Counted from the first letter of the stretch, positions 7,629-16,713 are shown. The stretch: 64,000 bases of DNA from Microvirga antarctica (GCF_017921815.1 NZ_JAGEMM010000001.1:682001-746000); one strand, 5' to 3'. Notes: a model not told the origin generated them from the sequence alone. Numbers and translations are program-made.

Positions 7629-8732
7629 TTGACTGAGATCGCAATCGACTCCCTCTGCAAGTCCTACGGCAAGACGCCTGCGGTGTGCGGGATCGACCTG
7701 GTCATCCCGTCCGGTGAGTTCGTCGTCATTCTCGGACCGTCGGGATGTGGAAAATCGACGCTGCTGCGGATGATCGCCGGTCTCGAGGACATCACCTCCG
7801 GATCCGTGGCCATCGGCGGAACAGTCGTCAACGATGTCGAGCCTGGCGCGCGGGGATGCGCGATGGTCTTTCAGAACTATGCGCTCTATCCCCACATGAG
7901 CGTCGCCCAAAACATCGGATACGCGCAGAAGATCGCGGGCGTGGGAAAGCGTGAGCGCGAAGCCGCCGTTCTGAGGGTCGCCACCGTCCTCGGGCTGGAA
8001 ACCCTGCTCGATCGCAAGCCCGGCCAGTTGTCAGGGGGACAGCGCCAGCGCGTCGCCATGGGCCGCGCCATGATCCGCTCGCCGAAAATCTTTCTGTTCG
8101 ACGAGCCATTGTCCAACCTCGACGCCAAACTGCGGTTGCAGATGCGCCTGGAGATCAAACGGCTGCATCGGGAATTGCGCACCACCAGCGTCTTCGTCAC
8201 CCACGATCAGATCGAAGCGATGACGTTGGCCGACCGGCTGGTGATCATGAACAAGGGCGTGATCGAACAGGTCGGAACGCCGGATGAGATCTTTCGCCGG
8301 CCGGCAAGCCTGTTCGTCGCCGACTTCCTCGGTACGCCGCCGATGAACTTCCTGCCGGCAACCATCGACACCGCGGGAAGGCCGGTTGTGTCAACGAACA
8401 CGGTCCTGGGCGCCGCGCGCCGCTGGAACCTGCCTGCCGGGACCGACGTCAGGGTCGGCGTCCGCCCCGGTGACATCGGTCTCGCCGAGCTGCCGTCGGC
8501 CCACGCCCTGCCGTTCGAGCTGGACATGATCGACGACCTCGGAACGGAGACTCACTGGCACGGCCACGCCGCAGGCTCGCGCCTGTCGATCACTGTGACG
8601 CCGGGCGCGCGGCCAGCCCGATCGCCGCTGGCGGTCAGTATCCCCGAGGGGGCGATCCACCTCTTTCGAAACACAGACGGGCGCAGGGTCGACCCCATCA
8701 AGTCCACCGAATTTCTACAAGCCACAGGATAG
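7629..8732 (+). CDS. ugpC: ABC transporter ATP-binding protein, UgpC/MalK type
   Basis: 367 residues. Start is TTG at 7629: AAGGA at 7617-7621 is 7 bases upstream, and the ATG at 7621 opens only a three-codon frame. Walker A GPSGCGKS at 36-43, Q-loop FQNYALYPHMSV, signature LSGGQRQ at 134-140, Walker B IFLFDEPLSNLD at 155-166 and H-loop FVTHDQIEAMTLAD are all present. The C-terminal TOBE/MalK regulatory domain (about 240-360) carries GVRPGDIGLA. It is the first gene of a six-gene plus-strand operon and energises the two permeases at 10983-12798. The name follows the UgpC/MalK class; glycerol-3-phosphate as substrate is inferred from context. Confidence 0.9.
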   Translation: MTEIAIDSLCKSYGKTPAVCGIDLVIPSGEFVVILGPSGCGKSTLLRMIAGLEDITSGSVAIGGTVVNDVEPGARGCAMVFQNYALYPHMSVAQNIGYAQKIAGVGKREREAAVLRVATVLGLETLLDRKPGQLSGGQRQRVAMGRAMIRSPKIFLFDEPLSNLDAKLRLQMRLEIKRLHRELRTTSVFVTHDQIEAMTLADRLVIMNKGVIEQVGTPDEIFRRPASLFVADFLGTPPMNFLPATIDTAGRPVVSTNTVLGAARRWNLPAGTDVRVGVRPGDIGLAELPSAHALPFELDMIDDLGTETHWHGHAAGSRLSITVTPGARPARSPLAVSIPEGAIHLFRNTDGRRVDPIKSTEFLQATG

Positions 8733-8739
8733 AACACAC

Positions 8740-9594
8740 ATGGCCAACGACATCACCTTCGTGCACCTGACAGACCTGCATGTGGGAACGCCGGGCGTCG
8801 ACGATCCGCACCTTTTCAGCGACACGGGCGCAACGTTGTCGACAATCCTCGACCTCGTTGAATCGGTGACGCCCCGGCCCCGTTTCCTGGTCGCGAGCGG
8901 CGATCTCACCAACAGGGGCGACGCTGAGAGTTTTCGCGAATTGAAGCGGATCATGGCGCGGATCGATATTCCGGTGATTTATGCCCTCGGCAATCATGAT
9001 ACCCGGTCGGGCTTTTATGACGGGATGGCCGAGCAACCACATCTGCTCGAGACCCCGTATTTCCACGACCGCGTGATCGACGGCATTCACATCGTCACCC
9101 TCGATTCAAGCACCCCCGGCCAGATCGGCGGAACGATCGAGCCGGAGCAATTCATGTGGCTTGAATCCGTTCTCGACACCCATCCTGATCTGCCGAAACT
9201 CATCGTGTCCCATCACCCGCCCGCCCTTGGGGATGAGCCCGATCTGGCCCATTGGCGCACCCTGGAATTCGCGGATTCGAAACGCCTCGCGGGCCTGCTC
9301 ACTGGAAAGCGCGTGATCGGAATCCTGAGCGGGCACATTCACCATGATCGCGTCTCCGTGTGGCATGGCATCCCAGTCGTCGTCGGCATGGGCCAGCACG
9401 CCGCGACCGATATCCTGCACACGGAGGTGCTGCGGATGGTCAGCGGCTCGTCGTTCGCCATCGGCACCATTCGCAGCTCCGGCCTGACGGTGGCGTTCGT
9501 CCCGCTTCCGTCCGATCGCGCCGAACTCAATCGCTATCCGCTCGACCTTCTCCGCCAGCGAAATGCGATTGCGTCCCTCCCAGCGGCTCATTGA
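8740..9594 (+). CDS. Calcineurin-like phosphodiesterase (GpdQ/CpdA type)
   Basis: 284 residues with all metallophosphoesterase motifs: D12-x-H14 (HLTDLHVG), GD at 54-55 (SGDLTNRGD), GNHD at 84-87, H159 (VSHHPPA) and GHIHHD at 198-203. The family cleaves cyclic nucleotides or glycerophosphodiesters using two metal ions. There is no signal peptide, so it acts in the cytoplasm after import. It starts 7 bases after the ATPase stop and is followed by the substrate-binding protein. Encoding a cytoplasmic phosphodiesterase inside a Ugp-like importer operon suggests that imported glycerophosphodiesters are cut to an alcohol and a phosphomonoester (inference). CpdA-type cAMP hydrolysis cannot be excluded. 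Confidence 0.88.
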   Translation: MANDITFVHLTDLHVGTPGVDDPHLFSDTGATLSTILDLVESVTPRPRFLVASGDLTNRGDAESFRELKRIMARIDIPVIYALGNHDTRSGFYDGMAEQPHLLETPYFHDRVIDGIHIVTLDSSTPGQIGGTIEPEQFMWLESVLDTHPDLPKLIVSHHPPALGDEPDLAHWRTLEFADSKRLAGLLTGKRVIGILSGHIHHDRVSVWHGIPVVVGMGQHAATDILHTEVLRMVSGSSFAIGTIRSSGLTVAFVPLPSDRAELNRYPLDLLRQRNAIASLPAAH

Positions 9595-9622
9595 CGTGCT
9601 TGCGACCACAACTGGAACGAGA

Positions 9623-10927
9623 ATGACCATGCTCAAGAATTTTGCCGGATCGATCGCGCTGGCAGGCGCCATCGCGACACTGTCGGCCACCGCGCTCCAC
9701 GCGCAGATGGCCGCCAAGGTCGACAAGCCCGTCACCATCACCTTCTACAATTACAATCTCGCCTCGGCGAGCGCGGGCGCCGATGCGACCCGCGATCTCA
9801 TCCGCGAATTCATGGCCCTCAACCCCAACATCACGGTCAAGGGCGTACCGGTTCCGTCGAACGAGATCCTCAGCCGCGTCCAGGCCGACATGGCCGCCGG
9901 ACAGCAGCCGGACGTGGCCCAGCTGGTGTTTCGCGACCTGATCTACATTGCCAATGATCTGGGAGCGAATGCGCTCGAGGACATGGTGCCGAAGCAGGAG
10001 CTGGCAGCTCACTTCACCGGCATGATCCCGCAGGGCCTCGAACTCGGCAAGGTCGATGGCAAGACCTACGGACTCGCCTATACGTTCTCGACGCCCATCC
10101 TCTATTACAACGCCGATCTCTTCCGGCAGGCGGGGCTCGATCCCGACAAGCCGCCGCGGACTTGGGCCGAGGTCAAATCCGCCGGCGAAGCGATCCGCCA
10201 GAAGACCGGCAAGCACGGCTTCTTTCCGGGCGCATACGGTCCGGTCGACGGGACGTTCGTCTATCAGGCGATCGCCATGTCGAATGGCGGCCAGGTGCGA
10301 AACGGCAACAAGCTCACATTCGCCGATGGCGAGGGCATGGAAGCCGTCAGCATGCTGCGCGAGATGGTCGATAGCGGCGCCCATGCGCGCATCGACGTGG
10401 CAAGCCCCGGCGACACGATGGCGAGCGGCAACCTCGGCATGTTCCTCTACACGAGCGCGCTGCAATCCTCGCTGCTGAAATCCGCCGAGGGGAAGTTCGA
10501 GCTTCGGGTCGCGGCCATGCCGGCTTTCGGCGAGAAGGCCACGCGTCCCACCAATTCCGGCAGCGCGCTCTTCGTTCTCAGCCAGGATCCGCAGAAGCAG
10601 CGGGCATCTTACGAACTGCTGAAGTTTCTCACCGACCGACATGCCTACACGATCATCACCACGAAGATCGGCTACCTGCCGCTTCGGCTCGATATCGTGG
10701 ACGACCCGAACTATCTCGCCGGCTGGGTCGCCGAGCACCCCATGATCCGGCCCAATCTCGAACAGCTCAATCGCCTGACAGCCAACGTGGCGTTTCCCGG
10801 TCCCAATTACCGGCAGGTCGAAAAGATGATGATGGACGGTGTTCGCGAGGCCATTTTCGGCAAGGGCGATGCTGTCAAGACGTTGCAGACCGCGCAGACC
10901 GACGCCCAACGCCTCATGCCGCGCTGA
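9623..10927 (+). CDS. ABC transporter substrate-binding protein, UgpB-like (family 1)
   Basis: 434 residues from ATG 9623 (MTMLKNFAGS), with a signal peptide ending near ALHAQ (about residue 26). The mature protein has the family 1 solute-binding layout: TITFYNYN, a register like that of UgpB with GQQPDVAQLVFRDL, ILYYNADLFRQAGLDPDKPP (about 152-171) and TWAEVKSAGEAI, and C-terminal MMMDGVREAIFG. UgpB binds glycerol-3-phosphate and glycerophosphocholine; the spacing of the YYNADLF-AGLDP block matches UgpB better than maltose-binding proteins. It lies between the phosphodiesterase gene and two permeases. Ligand identity is inferred. Confidence 0.87.
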   Translation: MTMLKNFAGSIALAGAIATLSATALHAQMAAKVDKPVTITFYNYNLASASAGADATRDLIREFMALNPNITVKGVPVPSNEILSRVQADMAAGQQPDVAQLVFRDLIYIANDLGANALEDMVPKQELAAHFTGMIPQGLELGKVDGKTYGLAYTFSTPILYYNADLFRQAGLDPDKPPRTWAEVKSAGEAIRQKTGKHGFFPGAYGPVDGTFVYQAIAMSNGGQVRNGNKLTFADGEGMEAVSMLREMVDSGAHARIDVASPGDTMASGNLGMFLYTSALQSSLLKSAEGKFELRVAAMPAFGEKATRPTNSGSALFVLSQDPQKQRASYELLKFLTDRHAYTIITTKIGYLPLRLDIVDDPNYLAGWVAEHPMIRPNLEQLNRLTANVAFPGPNYRQVEKMMMDGVREAIFGKGDAVKTLQTAQTDAQRLMPR

Positions 10928-10982
10928 CGGCGACGCGGGGAGCGGGTGCCCATCCTGCTCCCCACTTTGACAAGGCAACCTC

Positions 10983-11933
10983 ATGACCGATACGACAGCT
11001 GGGACGCTCGCCTTTCCGCGTGACAGGGCCCGCCCCCGCTCCACCTCGGGCCGCTGGCACAAACTCAGCACACCGTGGATCTACCTCGCGCCTGCGCTGC
11101 TCACGCTCATCGTCTGGGTCTATGCGCCGCTTCTCGAGGCGTTCCAGCTGTCGTTCTACCGCTGGAACATGCTGCCTTCCTCGCCGAAGCGCTTCGTAGG
11201 GCTCGACAACTACATCGACCTTTTGACATTGCCCGAGATGCACATCGCCCTCGGCAACACCGCCATCTACATCCTCGGCCTCTTTCCGATGTCCGTGCTC
11301 CTGCCGCTGGCAATCGCGATTTTCACGCAGAATCTCGCGGGCCGGGCGCGGACCGTGTATCGCACGCTGATCTTCGTGCCCATGATCATCGCTCCGGTTG
11401 TCGCCGCGATCATCTGGCGCTGGGTGCTCAACGAGGATCACGGGCTTCTCAATGAGGCCCTGTCGGGCCTGGGTTTGACCCGGATCGGCTTCCTGATCGA
11501 CCCGGACTACGCTCTCGGCACCTTGATCTGGATCACCGGCTGGAAGCTCATCGGGTTTTCGACGCTGCTCTTCTCAGCTGCCAATGGCAGCATCAATCCG
11601 AGCTATGTCGAGGCCGCGCGCATGGATGGGGCCACCCCGTGGCAGATCACCCGCGATATTCGCATTCCCCTGCTATCCCCGACGATTCTCCTCCTGAGCA
11701 TGATGACGATCCTGTTCGGCGCCCAATGGAGCTTCACGTACATCAATGTGCTGACCGGCGGCGGGCCGCTGAAGTCGACGACGAATATCTTCTACCTGTT
11801 GTGGGATTACGGCTTCGGCAGCCACTCGGTCGGCTGGAGCTCGGCTGCGGGCATGATCGCCTTTGCGGGCTTCACCATCATCGCGCTGGCGTGTCTCCGG
11901 CTGATGAAAAGGCACACCGTCTATGACAACTAG
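10983..11933 (+). CDS. ugpA: ABC transporter permease, UgpA/MalF type
   Basis: 316 residues, six membrane spans. The first span is WIYLAPALLTLIVWVYAP after about 35 polar residues; the EAA loop is YVEAARMDGATPWQI at about 210-224, followed by IPLLSPTILLLSMMTILFG. This is the standard UgpA/LacF class, about 290-320 residues. Its stop lies 11 bases inside the next permease gene, so both are co-translated. It forms the membrane channel with the following permease, the ATPase at 7629-8732 and the binding protein at 9623-10927. Confidence 0.92.
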   Translation: MTDTTAGTLAFPRDRARPRSTSGRWHKLSTPWIYLAPALLTLIVWVYAPLLEAFQLSFYRWNMLPSSPKRFVGLDNYIDLLTLPEMHIALGNTAIYILGLFPMSVLLPLAIAIFTQNLAGRARTVYRTLIFVPMIIAPVVAAIIWRWVLNEDHGLLNEALSGLGLTRIGFLIDPDYALGTLIWITGWKLIGFSTLLFSAANGSINPSYVEAARMDGATPWQITRDIRIPLLSPTILLLSMMTILFGAQWSFTYINVLTGGGPLKSTTNIFYLLWDYGFGSHSVGWSSAAGMIAFAGFTIIALACLRLMKRHTVYDN

Positions 11934-12798
11934 TCTCGAGATGACGCTGGCGGCGCCAGCCTCTTCGACCCGCCACGCCAATCCAGCTTCCGTGAAGTGG
12001 GGCCGCCTTCTTGTCCACGCGACAATGGTGCTGCTCTGCGTCATTGCGGTGTTTCCGATTTACTGGATGGTCGCATCCTCGTTCAAGGCCGAGAACGAGA
12101 TCTTCTCGCTCGACCTGTGGCCGCAATCGCCGTCCCTCGACAATTATCGCTTCGTGCTGAACCAGATCCCGATGCTGCGCATGCTCGCAAATACGACCAT
12201 CGTCGCCGGTGTGACCGCAGCTCTCCACGTGGTCACCGGGCTTTTCGCGGCCTACGCGCTCGTGCGCTGGCGCTTTCCCTTCGCCCGTGTCGTGTACGGT
12301 CTGATCGCCCTGTCGTGGCTGGTGCCGTTTCAGGTGACGATGATCCCGAACTACGTGCTCGCATCGAAACTCGGATTGCTCGACACCCTCGCGGGCCTCA
12401 TCATCCCGCATGCGGCCGCTGCCTTTGCCGTGTTGATGCTCTTCCAGGCGATGAAATCCTTTCCCACCGAGATCATCGAAGCGGCCCGCATGGACGGTGC
12501 GGGCCATTGGCGGATCCTGTGGGATATCATCACGCCCAATCTGCGCGCCTCGCTGGCTTCGCTCGCGATCCTGGCGTTCATCTCGGCCTGGAACGAATAC
12601 TTCTGGCCGCTGCTGCTGTCGCGCAGCATCGAGAACTCGGTCGTTCAGATTGGCCTGCAAATGTTCATGACGCAGGAGGGCAATCTCTGGGGTCCGCTGA
12701 TGGCCGCCTCGACATTGGCTAGCCTTCCCATTCTCCTCGTCTATGGTGTCCTGCAGCGGCAGGTCATTGAATCGTTCATGAAATCCGGATTGAGATAA
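11923..12798 (+). CDS. ugpE: ABC transporter permease, UgpE/MalG type
   Basis: 291 residues. The first span contains MVLLCVIAVFPIYWMVASSF, typical of MalG/UgpE, followed by a periplasmic stretch NYRFVLNQIPMLRMLANT. The EAA loop IEAARMDGAGHWRIL is at about 185-199 and the protein ends in the usual short cytoplasmic tail, QRQVIESFMKSGLR. It overlaps the upstream permease by 11 bases and the downstream phosphatase by one base (TAATG). It is the second transmembrane subunit of the importer. Confidence 0.92.
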   Translation: MTTSLEMTLAAPASSTRHANPASVKWGRLLVHATMVLLCVIAVFPIYWMVASSFKAENEIFSLDLWPQSPSLDNYRFVLNQIPMLRMLANTTIVAGVTAALHVVTGLFAAYALVRWRFPFARVVYGLIALSWLVPFQVTMIPNYVLASKLGLLDTLAGLIIPHAAAAFAVLMLFQAMKSFPTEIIEAARMDGAGHWRILWDIITPNLRASLASLAILAFISAWNEYFWPLLLSRSIENSVVQIGLQMFMTQEGNLWGPLMAASTLASLPILLVYGVLQRQVIESFMKSGLR

Positions 12799-13556
12799 TG
12801 GTCGACGAACAGCCTTCGCGGGTTCTCGCACTTGATGGGACACACAACGTCCGGGACATCGGCGGCTATCCCATCCAAGGCGGCGGCCAGACGCAGTGGC
12901 GGAAAATTCTGCGGGGTGATGGCCTGCACCTGATGAGCGGGCCGGCCCAGGATGACCTGCTGGCCATGGGCGTTCGCACGATCGTCGATCTTCGTAACGC
13001 CGCTGAGCTCGAGGCCGAGCCGAACCCCTTCGCGACGCGGCAGGATGTAACCTATCACAATATCCCGCTGTTCAGCGCGCTCGCGCCGATCCACCTTGCA
13101 CAGGAGGCAGCAAGCGGCCCGGCCTTCAGCATGGGCGTGCGCTACCGCCAGGCGCTCGACCAGTGCCAGGAGCGCATCCTTCTCGTCATGCAGGCAATCG
13201 CCAGAAGCCGCGATGGCGCGGTCCTGTTCCATTGCAGCGCAGGGAAGGATCGCACGGGCGTGATCGCCGGACTTCTCCTGTCAGCGGCCGGCGTCGACGA
13301 TGAGATGATCGTCAGCGACTACGCGCTCACGCAGGAGGTTGCGGGCACGCTTCTTTTGCGGTTGCGGAGCAACGCGGTCGCGCGCGGCATCGCGGAGGCT
13401 CATGCCGATCGGTTCCTCGCCTGCGATCCATCGTTCATGAGAACGACGATCTCCCATCTCACGCAGACCTATGGCGGAAGTCGGCCCTACCTGACAACCA
13501 TCGGATTGAGTAACAGCGACCTCGGCGCAGTGGTCCAGAAACTCACGCACGCCTGA
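12798..13556 (+). CDS. Cys-based tyrosine/phosphoinositide phosphatase (Y_phosphatase3 family)
   Basis: 252 residues. The P-loop HCSAGKDRTG places the nucleophile at C146 and the phosphate-binding arginine at R152; the general-acid region upstream includes TIVDLRNAAELEAEPN. N-terminal NVRDIGGY is diagnostic for the MptpB/LipA-like branch, whose members dephosphorylate phosphotyrosine and phosphoinositides. No signal peptide is present. The start codon overlaps the permease stop (TAATG), so it belongs to the importer operon. In that setting it may remove phosphate from the monoester released by the phosphodiesterase, for example an inositol or glycerol phosphate (inference). A signalling role is the alternative. 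Confidence 0.88.
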   Translation: MVDEQPSRVLALDGTHNVRDIGGYPIQGGGQTQWRKILRGDGLHLMSGPAQDDLLAMGVRTIVDLRNAAELEAEPNPFATRQDVTYHNIPLFSALAPIHLAQEAASGPAFSMGVRYRQALDQCQERILLVMQAIARSRDGAVLFHCSAGKDRTGVIAGLLLSAAGVDDEMIVSDYALTQEVAGTLLLRLRSNAVARGIAEAHADRFLACDPSFMRTTISHLTQTYGGSRPYLTTIGLSNSDLGAVVQKLTHA

Positions 13557-13785
13557 GGCCCAGATTCCCGCCGACAAGCGGGAGGGTTGCCGACGGCCGG
13601 CACTACGCCAAGCAATCGCATGACGCAGGAAGCCGTCTGCAGAATTGCCAAGCATGATCCGGCGACTTACAGTCGCAGGGCCAAGCTTCCGATTTCGGCG
13701 CGTGCTGTTATCCCATGACAAGCTGTCGCGTTCGGTTGTCCTTCTCGCACCATCCATCAGCGCCCCCAATCTCACGGAGATCCAC

Positions 13786-14307
13786 GTGTTCAAGAAACTG
13801 ACGACGACGCGGCTTTACGGACTCTCCGTGACGGCGGCGCGAGCGCCCGCTTTGGCTGCGGCCGTGGCACTGTCCGTCGCTGGCTGCGCATCTTTCGCCG
13901 AGAAGAGTCCTGTTCCGATCGTGGCGCCGACGCAGCTGGATATCGCGAACCTCAAGCCGTCGGGCAAAGTTTCTCTCACCGAGGTGTTTATCGGCGGCGC
14001 AGGCGTTGGCCGCGGTGTCCTCACGTTTGGTGGAAAGCCATATCCCTTCCGATTGGTCGGCACCGTCATCGGTCCTGGCAGCGTCTCGAAGCGACAGGTC
14101 ACAGGCGAGGTCTACAAGCTGAACGCCCTTTCGGATTTCTCCGGCATCTGGGTCGAGGGCACGGGACCGATCGGCCTCGAGACTGCTGGGCGGAGCGAGC
14201 TCTGGCTTGAGAACAAGGCAGGCGTGATCATGCATCTGGTTGGCCAGAGCGAAGGCATGACCCTGAGCCTCGGCAAGGACGAGGTCCTGATCGAACTCAA
14301 CAAATAG
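13786..14307 (+). CDS. Conserved lipoprotein of unknown function
   Basis: 173 residues. Start is taken as GTG 13786 (MFKKLTTTRLYG), which has ACGGAGA six bases upstream; a longer frame opens at 13645 but has no ribosome site and would bury the signal sequence. A lipobox VALSVAGC puts the lipidated cysteine at 34. The mature part has GRGVLTFGGKPYPFRLVGTV and TGEVYKLNALSDFSG, a beta-rich pattern that recurs in alphaproteobacterial envelope proteins. No function is known to me. It stands alone between the phosphatase gene and a strong hairpin. Confidence 0.72.
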   Translation: MFKKLTTTRLYGLSVTAARAPALAAAVALSVAGCASFAEKSPVPIVAPTQLDIANLKPSGKVSLTEVFIGGAGVGRGVLTFGGKPYPFRLVGTVIGPGSVSKRQVTGEVYKLNALSDFSGIWVEGTGPIGLETAGRSELWLENKAGVIMHLVGQSEGMTLSLGKDEVLIELNK

Positions 14308-14327
14308 GCGCGGCGCCAGACACCCTG

Positions 14328-14353
14328 ACTGCCGGCTGATGCGCCGGCAGTTT
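14328..14353. terminator. Hairpin between convergent genes, likely bidirectional terminator
   Basis: ACTGCCGGC (14328-14336) pairs perfectly with GCCGGCAGT (14343-14351) across a 6-base loop, with a short T-run at 14351-14353. It sits between the lipoprotein gene (ends 14307) and the convergent acetoacetate decarboxylase gene (ends 14368). Confidence 0.55.
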
Positions 14354-14367
14354 GTCGACGGTCGGTC

Positions 14368-15105
14368 CTATGCCAGATAGTCGTGCATCACCCGGCCGTA
14401 GGGGAGCGTGAAATCCACCACCTGATGCCGCCCGCCGACGATGCGGCGGACCGGCAGGTCGGCGACCCGGCAATTGACGTGGGGGATGAGATGCAGGCGC
14501 GCCGCGCCGTCCCAGGCCCCGCGCACATGGATGTCCTCCAGCCTGTAGCCGACCAGCTGGGCGATCTTCGGCGTGCCGTCCACATCCGGGATGAGTTTCA
14601 GATTCACGTTGAGCTTGCCCAGACCCTTGGCAACCTCGTCCGGGTTCAGGGTGATGTGCTTGTAGGCCATGGTCCCCATGGCGACGCGTTCGTCGTCATA
14701 GTGAAGTGTGCCCGTGAGGGTATCCTTGATGACCTTCAGGCGGGGGACGCCGTATTTCTTCGGGAAACCCCAGATCTCGCGACCGGCGGTGATGGGCGGT
14801 TCATCGTCGAGATACATCTGCACCGAGAAATTGCACGGCTCGCCGTTATAAGTCGCGAGGATGCCGCTTCCACTTTCCTCGTAATCGCCGAAGCCGGTGC
14901 TGTCCGGCATCTTCATCCATTCGTAGAAGGCGAGATTGCCCGGTGCGGGCTCCAACGGCTCCGGCAAGGCGGCGCGGAGGGCCTCGGGATCGGTCTCATA
15001 GGTGACGATGAGATATTCCCGCTGGGCGAAACGATAAGGTCCGCGCGGATAGCTGGGGCTGAAGACCGGCATCGACGTCGCATTGAGAATTTCGTCGCGG
15101 TTCAC
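14368..15105 (-). CDS. adc: Acetoacetate decarboxylase
   Basis: 245 residues, the usual length. The Schiff-base region EIWGFPKKYGVPRLK is at 110-124, with K116/K117 matching the K115/K116 pair of the clostridial enzyme, where one lysine forms the imine and its neighbour lowers the pKa. Supporting segments are GPYRFAQREYLIVTY near the N-terminus and FYEWMKMPDS. The reaction is acetoacetate to acetone and CO2. The gene is monocistronic here; no acetone carboxylase or CoA-transferase lies beside it. Some ADC-superfamily members act on other keto acids, so substrate is probable rather than proven. Confidence 0.9.
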   Translation of the reverse strand: MNRDEILNATSMPVFSPSYPRGPYRFAQREYLIVTYETDPEALRAALPEPLEPAPGNLAFYEWMKMPDSTGFGDYEESGSGILATYNGEPCNFSVQMYLDDEPPITAGREIWGFPKKYGVPRLKVIKDTLTGTLHYDDERVAMGTMAYKHITLNPDEVAKGLGKLNVNLKLIPDVDGTPKIAQLVGYRLEDIHVRGAWDGAARLHLIPHVNCRVADLPVRRIVGGRHQVVDFTLPYGRVMHDYLA

Positions 15106-15270
15106 ACTCGTACTCCCCAGGGACCGACTCCGCGTCGATCTAGGCAGTGACGTTGAGGCAAGTCAAATCCTGAGCGCGATTGCACTGTCCTGCGCGAACG
15201 GTCGCATCCGTGCACAATCCGTGTCTCTCGTCCCTGCGGCTGCGCAGAGTTGGAGGCGCGACAGTCCCGG

Positions 15271-16101
15271 CTACTTCATCTTCACCGCGATGATCTCCAC
15301 GGGTGCGATCAGCCCGCGCTGGAGGGCATCCATGACGTTGGCGAGCCGCTCCTTGGTAGCCGGACCCATGAGGGTGTGAAGACCGAGCGGCGGAACACCG
15401 TTGCGCTCCGCGTTCTCCCGCATCTCGCGCCCGAGCTGAAGCGCGAAGGCACTGCGGTCGCGCTCCTTGGCGATCTCGAATCCTGCTGCGGTCAGAAGCT
15501 GCCTGTAGGTCTCGGGCGTCTCGACAAAGCTTGTCTCGGCCGTGTGGGCCCAGGGCATCGGATAAGGCAGCGGGTCGGGACTTGCGCGCATGATGTCGTA
15601 GACACCGAACCGCCCACCCCATTTGAGCACTCGTCGCGCTTCGCCAAAGAGCGTCGCCTTGTCGGCAATGTTCATGCCCACATGAATCAGCGTTGCCACA
15701 TCGAAGGTCTCGCTGTCGTAAGGCAGCGCCAACCCGCTGCCGGTCTGGAAGTTGACCTGATCGGCCAGGCCGCAGCGCCGTGTCAGGCTCTCGGCGACCT
15801 GGACGAACTCGTCCGTGAGGTCGATGCCGGTCACGCGGCAACCATGTGCCTTCGCGAAATAGCGCGCCGGCCCGCCGATCCCGGCGCCGATGTCGAGAAC
15901 CGTCATGCCTGGCGACAGGTCGAGTTGCTTTGCCAACTCCACCGTCTGCGCGAGCCAGCCGAGGTGGAATTCGTCTGCTGCCGACAAATCGGCGGTGTCG
16001 AGGTGGTCGACATCCTTGCCGGTGGACGCCAGCGCGCCGAGAATGGCGCCCTCGAGCGACCCATGGGTGTAGTGTCGTGCCACGTCCCGTTCGATATCCA
16101 T
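15271..16101 (-). CDS. Class I SAM-dependent methyltransferase (UbiE/sterol-MT-like)
   Basis: 276 residues from ATG 16101 behind GAGGGACGCGTC; an upstream in-frame extension to 16182 has no ribosome site. Motif I VLDIGAGIGGPARYFA is at 68-83 and the acidic motif II is GIDLTDEFV. Downstream are LIHVGMNIADKATLF and VLKWGGRFGVYDIM. The overall pattern resembles sarcosine/dimethylglycine and tocopherol-type small-molecule methyltransferases. No neighbour points to a substrate. Confidence 0.85.
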   Translation of the reverse strand: MDIERDVARHYTHGSLEGAILGALASTGKDVDHLDTADLSAADEFHLGWLAQTVELAKQLDLSPGMTVLDIGAGIGGPARYFAKAHGCRVTGIDLTDEFVQVAESLTRRCGLADQVNFQTGSGLALPYDSETFDVATLIHVGMNIADKATLFGEARRVLKWGGRFGVYDIMRASPDPLPYPMPWAHTAETSFVETPETYRQLLTAAGFEIAKERDRSAFALQLGREMRENAERNGVPPLGLHTLMGPATKERLANVMDALQRGLIAPVEIIAVKMK

Positions 16102-16299
16102 GACGCGTCCCTCGGTGCATCGGGGCGCGATGAGCACGCCTCGGCCGGCTGCCATGATCAGGCGAGCGGGATGATACGCCATCTGACCGGTCCGCGCGGC
16201 TGCAATTGCGGCTTAGCGGCGATGCCCAACGCGTGGATCGCACCTTACCGTAAAGTCACCACACTCGGTGGATAGCCCATTGCCGTACAGGAGATGTCC

Positions 16300-16713
16300 A
16301 TGACGGAACTGATGTCCGATCTTGCCCCGGTGGCCGCGATGATGTTCGTGGCGGCCTGCGTGCTGTGGCTGGCCTGGCGCGCGATCCGGGGGCTCTTCCG
16401 CTCGGGGGATGGGCCATCGCACCAGCGGGCGGACCCGGACTTGTCCCGGCAGGAACCCGTCCTCGGAGCAGCTTCCTCGGTCACGACGACCACGTCCACG
16501 ATTCCGGACGCTGCCGATGTCCTCGCACTGAAAGCCAGCATCGACGCCCTGACCCGCCAGATCGGTGCCCTCGAGAAGCGGTTGTCGCCTGCCAACACCA
16601 ACGTGCCAACCACCCTCTCCCCGCCTTCATCGCCCGACGCCGGGACCAGTCCGGTGCGCGCCGACGCGCCAAAACCGGCCATTCCTCTCGTGGTGGCGGA
16701 CCGCCGGATCTAG
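16300..16713 (+). CDS. Small single-span membrane protein, hypothetical
   Basis: 137 residues. AGGAGAT ends six bases before ATG 16300; the ATG at 16294 sits inside that ribosome site and is not favoured. One membrane segment, VAAMMFVAACVLWLAWRA (about 10-27), is followed by a polar linker, a short helix likely to coil (ALKASIDALTRQIGALEKR, about 75-93) and a Pro/Ser-rich tail. No family recognised. It converges with the next gene, 9 bases apart. Confidence 0.6.
   Translation: MTELMSDLAPVAAMMFVAACVLWLAWRAIRGLFRSGDGPSHQRADPDLSRQEPVLGAASSVTTTTSTIPDAADVLALKASIDALTRQIGALEKRLSPANTNVPTTLSPPSSPDAGTSPVRADAPKPAIPLVVADRRI

Noticed and set aside
9527-11071. 514-codon minus-strand frame across the binding-protein and permease genes
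   Set aside because: It spans two well-supported plus-strand genes and their gap, with low-complexity antisense composition.
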